Positions 11,401 to 23,400 of a DNA stretch of 64,000 bases are shown in pieces. A program made the position numbers and the translations under genes. The notes below the pieces were generated by a model that was not told the DNA's origin, searched no databases, and saw nothing but the letters and a program-made list of their open reading frames with translations. Origin of the DNA: Azolla caroliniana (taxonomy: Eukaryota > Polypodiophyta); contig JBHGNT010000015.1 of NCBI GenBank assembly GCA_043228905.1, positions 9,796,001-9,860,000 on the forward strand, given 5' to 3'. The first letter of the stretch is position 1. Every line of letters begins with the position of its first letter.

Positions 11401-14400
11401 GAGTTAAACATCTATCTGGTTACCGATTTTGTACATTCTATCCTCTGTATTAATTGTACACATGATTCCTAGATTTTCATTTTACTTCGATCACAGTCAA
11501 ATTACATAAGAAAGATACATAATTTAGATACCATTTATTTTTGCTTTATTTTATCCAGACTTCTATCAAAAGGACATAGCTTTGGGACTTGTAGGTCACT
11601 GACCTTTCGAAGATGTTAATGTAACACTTAATTTCTCATGCGCTGAGTAGTGAATAAGGTAACTCAGAACCTCTACACATCAGTAGCTCTGAAATTGTAT
11701 ATTAAGAACTACAACAGTCACGTAAAAATGGCATCATTAATATTAAAATTAATTTTGACCCACTAAAAGAATTTGTAAACTGAGATAAAAAAAAAAAAAA
11801 GATTAGGACCACTTACAAATATGCACTATCTAAGAAGCTACATGAACGTGTTTTTATTTCCAGCCCATTCAACCTGGTTTTCTCCCCTCTCACTCCCACC
11901 CAGCGTTCACGTAGCACAGGTTGGTCAATTATTCCTAGGACCTGCCAAATATTGTCATAGCCCAGGTTCAATTAGAAATAGAAATAATATTAACAGTAAT
12001 TCATTATAGCAATAATAATATTCCCACAAAGATACTCAGCTTTTCTTCAGTAGTCAAAAGTTACAAAGACAAACCTTAATTATACGCTCAAACAAAAACA
12101 AAAACGTGTAATACACAGCCCCTACGAGATACAACAGTCTTACTTTGGAAATATATACCATATTTCAATCTTCATATTCAGAATCAAAAGTGTCTCAACT
12201 AAGAAAGGATGGTGTGGGGCCCAACCTGAAGAAGTCACAATTGGGAAGAGGACTTAGATGTGCATATCTTCACAAGGTCAAAGCCATCTTGACATGGCAT
12301 CAATGAGATTCCCCCATCATCCCAACCCCAACAAACTTTCCATGAGAATCAACTCATGAGGGATATTTTCAAAGGGCACCAGTTTCAGTTCCAATGATCA
12401 GGCACCAAAACTAATTGTTGTTTATTCATGATTATGTTTCAATCTATTAGTCACTTAAATAATCACTTCCTTTTTGTCACTTGCATGTGATCTTTCTCTG
12501 TTCTGGTAAGCCATTTTGGTGGGTTTATTCCCTCAAGTGATGGGTTTGTTCTGCATGAATATACCTTTCTTTCTTGCCAAACTACATCCTCAAGTGATGG
12601 GTTTATTCCAATTCGTAACCATGATCCAACTGGCTTTGTTCCCATCATTTCTCATTTTAAAAGCAACTTCATTTCTGGAGATTCCAAAGAAACACCAATA
12701 CCATTGGTGTTCTCTTGGCAGCTTACGCTGCATAGCCCATTCATCAAAGGTTTTGACTTTGTAAACCTCTAATTATAACAAAACCAGCTGTGAAGCCAAG
12801 AAACAATAAATGATACAGTTCTATTTCCCTTTCATGTGATTTCGAATTGATAGATGATCATACTAGTTTTAACACATATGAAAAGGATGTTTCTCTTTGC
12901 ATATAAAACTTACTGGAATTTCCTTGTGCACCAAAGAGATCAATGTCCCAAAAACCGGCTTTCCTGAATAAAGATCCTATCAAAATCGTACTCAAATAGA
13001 ATTTATAAATTAATGTATTTAAATTGACAGAAACATTACTCAAATATAAGAAAAATGTTTCAATCCCAGAAAATATGACCACCATCATTCATAAAAAATC
13101 TGAAAATCACTTCTTGTTAGCTGCAAAAAAAAAATCTGGAAAAACAAAATCATCCTAAGTTCTTTTCATTAAGCTTCCAAATACTTATGGTTTGTTTCAT
13201 ATCAAATGTTGTGTCATATGAAACATGTTTTTCTGTTGTACTAGGACACATGTCTCTTTCCACATCTATAATGACAAGTGAAATCTTGAAATGGACACGA
13301 CCACAAACTCGTCAATGGATAGCAACTATCATGGATAAAGCAATTAAGCAATGTTTCCCCAAAGATTGGCTCATGAATTGGATTAAACCAATCCATAAAG
13401 GAGAAGATCAAAAAAATTGGTATCCAACTATCAAACTATCATGGTTAGATGAGTTATCGCCAAGTTATATAGAACTATCATGGAACAAAAGATTAGCTCA
13501 TTGGCTGAACATCATCAAAAACAAGCACTTGGTCAAGCAGGTTTTAGACCAAAGCATTCAACTATCAATCATTTGGTTACACCAAGAGTCATCATGGAAA
13601 ACCATCGATTTCAAGGGAAAATGTTATGTTGTTTTGTGGACTTCAAGAAAGCTTTTGACACCATAACAAGGAGTGAGCTTCAGAAAAGAATGATAGAGAT
13701 CAGAATGTCATTAGAATATAGGGCAACTACAGCATGATTATATGAGCAAGTTAGGTGCCTACTCTCTCCCACACTCTTTCATCTATGCATCGATAAACAT
13801 GAAGAAATAGTAAATAATTCTTCAAAAGAAGAAGAATTGGATGGCCCAAAACTCATGCATAAACTTATTTTTATACTGCTATATGGTGATGATGTTTTAT
13901 TCTCATAAAATTAGATAATATGCAACACTTACTTGATGTTAGGACACATTCCGTCAAATCAGTGGGCTTACTGTTAAGTTGGTAACATGGAAAAAACAAA
14001 AATGATGGAAATAAATGTAATACAACCAAGACATTACCCCGATTTTACATACAAGGGGGAACCCATATAAGTGGTGCAAAGCTTCAAATATCTTAGTATT
14101 AATGTCTCATTGACAAATAGAGTTTAGTATGCTATGAGTCTAGACTTCAAGCAGATTGGAATAATTATTATATGTTTGAGACTCAATAGAACCAGTGTGA
14201 AACTTCAGGATGGGAAGTGAGATTGGTGCTTTTCAATGCTATTATGGTCAAGTGTTGCATTATGGACATGAAGTATGGGGTGGCATGGAATGAAAGAGAA
14301 GAAAGAAGAAAGATATATTAACGTCTTTTAAGAGGCCAAGATGGCCTATAAGACCAAATAAGAGATTACATCTTGAGTGTTTTCTCGTCTTTGAGAACAA

Positions 14401-17400
14401 ATCAAAATAAAATAAATATTACACACTAAATATAAAAGTAAATAAGATGAAAAGAGAAGAAACGAGGGAATCTAGTTTTTGGCACATGTGAGATTCTCAA
14501 GTTAGGTATATTGTAGCTTTTGTCTTCGAAAGATCTCTAGCATAGGTCGATCCCGAATGGAAATGTCTCCGAAGCGAGGGAAGCACCTACGATGGCAGGA
14601 GATAATGGCTTTTATCTGTCGATGACAAGGGTGTCGAGGTCATAGTCCATGGGGCCGGGGCCTACGTGCACGGCAAATTGCTATTGCCCGATCAATTGTA
14701 ACCCCTTTGTTATGTCCTGGTCTGGGGCCCATTTGTGTATCCCGTGATGGACTTGTAACATTAGTAGGAGTGATGGGGCTAAAGAAAGTTGTGATTGTTC
14801 TTTGTGGATGAGCTAGTGTGGCTGTATTCTTCAACAACTTTTCCCGATGTCTCTTGAGCTTTAGCAAGAAAAGTCCTAGGCATCGTTGGTCCTTATATTC
14901 CATTACCTTGTGTAGTGAGCCAAAGCCTTGTTTAAAGAGGCAATGGCACAACAAAGACAAACATAGTGTTCCTCAGATTCCACTCCTTGATGACACAATT
15001 GGCAAATTCTCTCTTCTAGAGGTAGTCATGTATATCTGCCTACCTCAATCTGTAGCTGATGTGATGAAGTCCGTAGCTGGCCTATCACACTATGCAGCGC
15101 ATAGGATTGATGTATGTCCATATAAGATGGCTTGATAACGAATCCATCCTCCAATGTATGTAAGAAGTGTCTTATAGTGGGCCATCTTTGTATCAAGTGG
15201 TATTTTGCGGCTGATTCATGTTATCTTGTTTTCCAAGTTAATAATATCAGTTCGGATCACTTTGTTCTTTTCCACTTTGGTTATATTTAGATGGGGACAG
15301 TCCAAGCTATATTGGAATGGGATAGTGCATTTATACTCATGGCATGTGACTCGAACCATTGCTGCATTTCAGAATACCAATAATGAGTGTCTCCATTTTC
15401 AGCCAGTTGTCTTGATGAAATAAGTGCCAACCTTGGGTACCTTCGTTTAGGGAGCTCCCAAAGACGTTGGATAAATGTCACTGATCGGAACAATGCCTCG
15501 GTTATTATAGGTGTTGCTACCATCTCTGCCCGGATTATATCGTGCGGCACCGATGCTTTGCTCCTTATCATGCGAGCAATCATTGACACTAAAGGTCTCT
15601 CTAAATCTTTCTAATGATTTGCCTTGTTAAGACTCAGTCCCCATGTTTCTACTCCATAGAGAAGAGTTGGTGTGACAAGTGTATCAAATAACCATAACTT
15701 AGTTCGTGGCTCTTGGAACTGCAAATGTGCACATTGTCTATCGAGAGCACCAAGGGCTGCATATCCACGAGAAAGTCAGGCACAAGCAGCCTCCTGTAAG
15801 GAGAAACTAGGTCCTGTAAATGTTACTCCTAGGTATGTGTAGGAGCGTGTGTATTCCACCTTTTCCTCTCCCAAGAAGAATTCTGGTTTTGATCTTGTTA
15901 CCCATGCTTGAGTGGTGTTAAACAGCATCACTTTAGTTTTGTCCATGTTGATTGACAAACCTTTGTCCGTACAAAATAGTTTTAAGGCATTTAGATGTCT
16001 TTGTAGTCCCTCCGGAGAGTCAGAAATCAGCACAATGTCATCAGCATATAGTAATATTTGTATAGCTATACCTGCTAGGCGTGCTCCGGAACCCCCGAAT
16101 CTCTCTATGTAATGTGATACCTCATCTATATAGAGACCGAAGAGAGTGAGGGACAGTGGGCATCCTTGCTTCACTCCAATTGTGCTAGCCACCGCCTCTG
16201 ACAAGCCCTTGGAAGACCGGACTTTTCCTGACACGGATTCATAGAGTGCATAGATTCCCCATTGCATATATATGTAGGAACACCAAGGGCTTCTAGCCGC
16301 TGCATAAGCCGAGCACATAGTGGTGATATGGTGATTCACCTAGAGGTGCAAACCTTGAGTAGGCAAGTGGAAAGTAGCAAATTGCAATATATAACTCCCT
16401 AAGATCCCCTCTTTTTATTCGTATCCACATGTAGCATGCATCTACATCCTTATGGACAACATGCACTCTATCATGGATCTCCTTTTTGTATAGCACAGCC
16501 ACTCCTCCCAGACCTCTAGTGCTTCCTCGTGTCCGAGGTTGGGGGCGACATATTGACTCCCAGCTATATCCTTGTACCTCAGGGAGTTTGCTAGCCATGC
16601 ATTGGTGAGTCTCTGTATACATAGCAATATCTGTGTTGTTCAAAGTATCTTCAAAATATCCGACATCTGTCCGTAGAGAGTTGTTGCAATTCCATACGGT
16701 CATGTGTAGGGTCTCATAGGCCATATATCGTCATGCAGTCCTCTTCTCTGTAATAATGACCTTGCCATCTCTATAAACAGCCCATTTTCCTTCCTTTCTT
16801 GCATCAAGCACTCGTGGCATGTTTTCTTTGCGGTGTGCCACTTGGGCTGGAGTGAGATCGTCATCTACGTATAATTTTTCACCCTTGAGTGCCTCTCTTT
16901 TAGAGATGAAAGCTTTTTTCTTGTCAATATCCATGAAGCGGATGATAAGGGCTTTGGTTCTAGACTCATCTCTTCCCACCCTCCACGCCGATGCAAATGG
17001 AATATCTAATGCTCCAATCTTTGTTCCGAGATTCTTGGCATCTTCTTGTGGACTTCCTTTTTTGGCCCAACCAACCACTCGTACATGCAACACACGAGCT
17101 TTCCTCTTGGCTTCTTCTTCTTCTTCTAATGTAGCATTCATTTTTGCCATCCTATCCATGGATGTTCCTTTTTGCTTTTTCACTACCTCTATCCAAGGAG
17201 CATTTGCTTTAATTTCATTTTGGGCGTGCTCAGCTTGAGCTTTGGCATCTTTGGCCATTTCTATCCATGTTTGCATTTCCTTAGTGACATTGGTCCTCAC
17301 TGTAGACATGCATCTTTCCACTGCTTCTTATCCTTTTTCAAAATCCACTTTTATAGCTCCTAACTCAACCTTACTTGAGGATATTTCATCCTTAAGGTAT

Positions 17401-20400
17401 TGTGTCATGTCATCCTTGAGATCTAAGTGTGATTTCTTCACATGGCTTATTATGTCTTTCCACATCTCTTCTAATAACTCAGCCTTGAGAGAGGCATAAA
17501 ACTCTGTTTTCTATTTCTTTATCATTCCTACTAATGCTACAAGTCCATCACAGGATACACAAATGGGCCCCAGACCAAGACATAACAAAGGGGTTACAAT
17601 TGATCGGGCAATAGCAATTTTCCATGCACGTAGGCCCGGGCCCCATGGACCACGACCTCGACACCTTTGTTATCGACAAGCCATTATCTCCCGCCATCGT
17701 AGGTGCTTCCCTCGCTTCGGAGACATTTCCATTCGGGATCGACCTATGCTAGAGATCTTTCGAAGACAAAAGCTACAATATACCTAACTTGAGAATCTCA
17801 CATGTGCCAAAAACCAGATTCCCTCGTTTCTTCTCTTTTCATCTTATTTACTTTTATATTTAGTGTAATATTTATTTTATTTTGATTTGTTCTCAAAGAC
17901 GAGAAAACACTCAAGATGTAATCTCTTATTTGGTCTTATAGGCCATCTTGGCCTCTTAAAAGACGTTAATATATCTTTCTTTTTTTCTTTCTATCTCCTT
18001 TTTCATTTCTTCTTTTAGTGCTATTTCTATATCCTCTCTAATAAGATTGATCTCTTGCGCAATCAAATAGCGTAATAGATCATATTTCCCATTTTCGACA
18101 TCAAATGGAATGTCGAATGGGGCCTGCATTCTGGGTGCCTTGTGCACCCTCCTAACGCTATTCGGGGTGCTTCCATCACGTCCTTTTCGTCTATTGTATC
18201 TTCTTGGGGTCTTCCATGGATCTGAACCCTCGTCATGCGTGTTAAGATCCATCTTTTCATTTTCTGTCCATTCAGACTCCATGGTGTCTTAGGACAGCAG
18301 GTACAGGGTATGAGATGCTGAGGGCAGAGGGAACAATATAGGTTCCAGGAATTTCTACTGAGCAGAAAACAGAGAGGAACAGATTTGGCAGAAAATTCAG
18401 GGAATCAGATTTGGTAGAAAACGCAGAGGATCGGGCATTGAAGAAAACGCAAAGGACAGACATTGCAGAAAACGCAGACAGACATTGACATTGCAGAAAA
18501 CACAGAGGATTAGACATTGCAAAAAACACAGAGGACAGACATTGCAAAAAACACAGAGGACAGACATTGCAGAAAACGCAGAGAGAAACTCCAAACAATG
18601 TTCTTACATAGACAATTGGAGGTAAAATCCTAAACATCATATCCTATCATGCTATTAGAAACAGGTTCTTGGCCCATAGAGGTCATAGCCATGCAAAGAG
18701 TATACAAGTATATCACAAACATCTAGAATATGCCTAATCATACATTGCCCAAACAAGCTTGGACCATAAATTGCAAGATACAAAAAACTAATAAAAGCAA
18801 AATCCTCTCATCCGGTTGGGTGCCCGACATTTTGAGATGGTTTACGAGATGGGGAGTAGAAGATCTATTGGAGCTCTGAGGTGATGCTATGAAGTATGTC
18901 ATCATTGAGGATAGATTACTAGAGGCATTAAAGATCAAGTGCAAGATGCTGAAATGTCAAAATTGGAAAAGTACATTGCAAATAGAAACCCCCAAAATTA
19001 GCCCCAATACAAGGAAAAGTGCCAAAACATATCCAATGACATCTCACTACCTCCATGAGCCTTGACCCTCTGAGAGCCTGAACATTTCTTCGAATCTGTT
19101 CACACAAGTTAGGCGTTGAGGTAACATCATGGCCTCATCACCCAAATATGGTGTATCCAGTGACAAGGAAAAATATTGCATCCAATGATATTGGCCCCAA
19201 TACAAGGAAAAATGCCAAAATGTATCCATTGACATCTCACTACCCCCATGAACCTTGGCCCTTGGAGAGTATTAACACTTCCTCGAATTCACTCACACAA
19301 GTTAGGCATTGAGGTAGCATCATGGCATCATCACCCAATAGGAAGATATGCAATGTATGCAACGTATGCAATGATAACCTAGCGGAGGATGAATACCACT
19401 TAGTTATTGGATGCTCAGCATATAAGATAATTTGCGAGAAATATGATGACTTGGTAGACGAACATGATAATGTTAGTGTCATATTCAAATTTCCAGCAAG
19501 AAGAGTGAACAAATAAGTGTGTGCATTATTTTCACATCAAGAGATTTTGCTATAGAATAATAACTCCCCTTCTTAGGAAAGTATCACATACAAGATGAGA
19601 TGTTGACTTGGTCCCATAGGTCAAATTTGGCATTATTATGACGATAAAATATCTATTCTATTCTATCCTATTTTATGTGTATATGCATATCTATCTAGTT
19701 ACAAATTAGTTTGGACAGTGGATTTTGATTTATTCGCCAACTGAGAGCAAAGGTTTTACCAAGTACCTAGTTTGCTACAATCACCTCATAGTCCCTGCCA
19801 GCCCTCCCGTCCTAGTGTTATCATGTGACCTAGTTCTTAGTGTTTCCATGTGACCTAGTTCCTGGCACCTCATAGTTCCTCCCAGCCCCACATTTTAAAC
19901 CAATGTCGAATATTATATGTACAAAAATCCTATAGGGAAATTGGATTGTGTCTCCACACAATCCCCGTACATTCTTGAGGGCATCCCAATGTCAGCCATA
20001 AGAACTTGGTAGAAATCCAACATAGCTACCACTCACACCATAGACCATTGCTCTCCGAGGATGCTACCAAATCGACCTTGATTTATCATTTAAGTTTCGA
20101 CTCCATACTAGATAATAATCATAAAGAAATTTTGACAAAAGCAAAACTATAACTTCCAGAAAAAGTCGATAAGAATTATCTGAAAAAAGATTAAATATTA
20201 GAAATTCACATTAGAATTATACTAAAAAATAATCCATTAGAACCTGTAATAAAGCTCTTAGTGCCATCAATAGGGTCTAAGACCCATGTATATTCATATT
20301 CGCTTGGTTCTTGTAATCCCAACTCTTCACCAAAACTGGCAAAACAGAAGTCAAAAAAATCAATGTAGAAATTAAGCTACATTTTAGGTCTCGGTAATGC

Positions 20401-23400
20401 AACTTCACCAATAATTCTGCTAGTCTCTTGATGGACAATCGGTCAACCTTATGTTCACTTGAAAGATTGTATAAAGATAATTGAATATATTTATAAATTA
20501 GAGGTCCCAGAAAGCTTTGATAATGTTCCAAATGCCCCAAACATTGTCCCTATACAATCAGCCACACATACACAATCATAACAGAAACCAAGAACTAAAA
20601 ACAGCTGATTTCCTAATTTAATAGCAGCTCAGGTATTTCCAGGTATCAAGAAACGTTTGAATTCTATTTTCTCGTCTTTTATCAGATTATAATTATTTCA
20701 ACATTAACATTATTTTTCCCTGAGATCCATTGCTATACAATAATGTAGTGTATTTTTCTATTCATACATCCTGTGTACAAAGCGTAACTCAATGTGAAAT
20801 GTCATCATTGGATATAGATTATGACTTTGGATTCTGTGTGTTCAATTGAGCATGTGTTCTGCTGTCTGACCTATTCAGTTTTCTCCTGTCTGCAGTTTGT
20901 CAGTATGCCTCATATAGATAGGTCTAATATTTGGAACTGGAATAATTGTGAAGTTGAAAATTGATTCAGCCATATCAACAATGTGGAAGGTGAGCTTGTT
21001 AATGTGTCCAGCTTGGATGAAAACAAGACATAAGTCATGTCACATGATAGAAGTTAATACATCCTGGACTATTTCATCACTGGAAAACAGATGAAGATAG
21101 GACTTCATATCCCAAAGGATTGTCCCACGTTGGACAAGACTAGAAGGAATTGAGAGTACAAAATACAGCAAGAGCACAGGTGCACAAGTAGGTGGGGGTT
21201 GACAGGGAAGAATTTGATTTAGTGCACAACTGTAGCCCCAAGAGACATGTGATCTTACACGTGTGTGGCGTAGTTGGTTACATTGATAGCCCAATTATAT
21301 TTGGTATTTGGGGGATTAAGTTTTGTGGACAACTAGTTTATAGTCTTCAGTGAGGTGCACTTTTTGCTTCTTCATGGTTTATAAGGTAATTCATCCAATG
21401 TCACCTATCCTGCAAAGGAATATTTGCGCATGATTCTTTTGCATGTCCTACAACTGGAAGTAAAGCTTGTGTGTTTATGAGTCATAACACCACTTTGTCT
21501 AGGCATTCTATGAAATTAGTTTTCACTTGCTAATGTCTAAAGGCTGGAGCACTTGCAAGAATGTTTGCAAACTGGGCAAACCTATCTCAGAATTGTGGGT
21601 TCACTACTATCAAGTGAGATTTGTAAGACTCGAACCTATAAACTTGCACATCAAGCACCAAGTATGAATCATTGGGATAAGCTTTTCCCTAAGTTTGTAA
21701 AATAGCATGCATTTCATGCACTCTCACATGCATTCAAACACCTATATAAGGAGAAGGAAGGTAATCATGTAGCAATCAATCAATCCATCAATCAAGCGTT
21801 CAATCAAGAAGAAAAATACATTCATTAGTAATCGAGACACTAAGCTAGCTCATTCAGAAAGTCTCTCGTGTCTCAAGATTGAAGTCAAGGGTTTGAGCTG
21901 GACTTTTTTCAAGAATCTCTTTGTTATCAGCCTTCATAGCTGAGTTTTTTTTTCTTGCCTTCCCCTCCAATAGCTGAATTCTCAAGATGTCTGAGACATC
22001 CAATGCCAAAATCTCCTGTGATTTGGCTTGATAGCTGAGAACTTTTTTTTTCAAGAATCTCTTTGTTATCAGCCTTCATAGCATTCCCCTCCAATAGCTG
22101 AACTCTCAAGATGTCTGAGACATCCAATGCGAGCAGCATACCTGGTGGACATACAATCGAAACTACTACTTTTTTTTTTCAACTACTATGCAAGCTGAGA
22201 GCTTTTTTTCTTGCATTCCCCTCCAATAGCTGAACTCTCAAGATGTCTGAGACATCCAATGCGAGCAGCATACCTGGTGGACATACAATCGAAACTACTA
22301 TGCTTCAACTAGGTGGAGGAGACTTACCAACTATTCCAGCTGCAAATTGACTCAATGGAAAAAAACTACTTCAAATGGTCACAAATAGTCCACACACTCC
22401 GAAAAGGAAGAGGGAAGCAAAGCCATATACTTGGAAATGGACCAAAAGTGGGTGATCCCAAATTTGTTGCATGGGATGAAAAAGACTCACTTATTATGAC
22501 GTGGCTGTGGAACTCAATGATACCGGAGATAAGTGATACTTGTTTAACCTTGTCCACCACACAAAAGATGTGGTAGGTAGTTAAACAAACATACTCAAAG
22601 GCTTTTGATGCAGCACAAGTCTATGAGATAAGAATGCGAGCTATTTCAGTAAAACAAGGTAACAGGACTGTTACCGAGTATGCAAATGAATTAAAAGGTT
22701 TGTGGCAGGAATTGCACCACTATAGGCAGATAGAGATCAAGTGTACAGATCATGCTGCCACCTTAAAGAAAATCACTGAATGTGATCGAAACTATGATTT
22801 CCTCGCTAGAATCAATCAGGACTTTGATCAAGTCAAAGGGCAGATTCTTTGTAAAGGAACACTCCCAGCCCTTGACACAGTCATATCTATTGTCCTTGCT
22901 GAAGAAAGCAGGCGGACTGTGATGATCACCTCACAAGTATCCAACGGATCAGCAATGATATTAAGGAATGGAAATGGGAGAAACAGTCAAAACAAGGATG
23001 ATCTGGTGTGTAGATATTGTAAGAAGCCACCCCATACAAGGGAAAAATGTTGGAAACTACATGGCGAACCAACAAATATAGAATATGGAACCGAACCGAA
23101 CCGTGAAACCGCGGTTTAACGGCTTAACGGTTTCAACAGTTCGGTTCGGTTCAAGTTTAGGTTTTTATTAACGGTTCGGTTCGGTTTCAACAGTCAAAAC
23201 CCTCGGTTTAAACGGTTTAACGGTTCTTTATTTTTTATTTTTTATTTTTTATTTTTATTTTTAAAATTTTTTAAAATTTTTAAAAAAAGTCAAACAAATT
23301 AAAAAAATTGGTTTTACACAATCTTTTCATTTTTAGACCTTATTCTCACATTTTAGAAACATCTTAAAAATTTTTAAAATTTTTAAAAATGAAATATTAT

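Larger units (their letters stand above)
14290..18645 (-). mobile_element. LINE family A, internally deleted, inside LINE B
   Basis: Read on the minus strand: 5' UTR with short tandem repeats (18590-18360), ORF1 (18282-16731, itself interrupted), endonuclease start (16724), reverse transcriptase with YADD, C-terminal region and a 3' end (GGCCATCTTGGCCTCTTAAA, 14290-14400) shared with 17546-17995 and the 28.4-31.0 kb copy. No clear target duplication was seen. Confidence 0.85.
13187..19690 (+). mobile_element. LINE family B, split by a LINE A insertion
   Basis: Reverse transcriptase up to the region after the palm domain lies at 13187-14285. The frame picks up again at about 18645 ([19 protein letters not shown]) and runs to a C-terminal zinc finger (19322-19516) and a 3' UTR. 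The gap is filled exactly by the minus-strand LINE A. About 15-20 residues are missing at the junction. The element is 5'-truncated and full of frame changes. Confidence 0.82.

Noticed and set aside
12463-12648. 61-residue minus-strand frame with repeated NPSLEG words
   Set aside because: Intron 4 sequence with a small local duplication; not one of the HISN7 exons and no known domain.
18272-18640. Cysteine- and phenylalanine-rich minus-strand frame
   Set aside because: Translation of the short tandem repeats in the LINE A 5' UTR, not a conserved protein.
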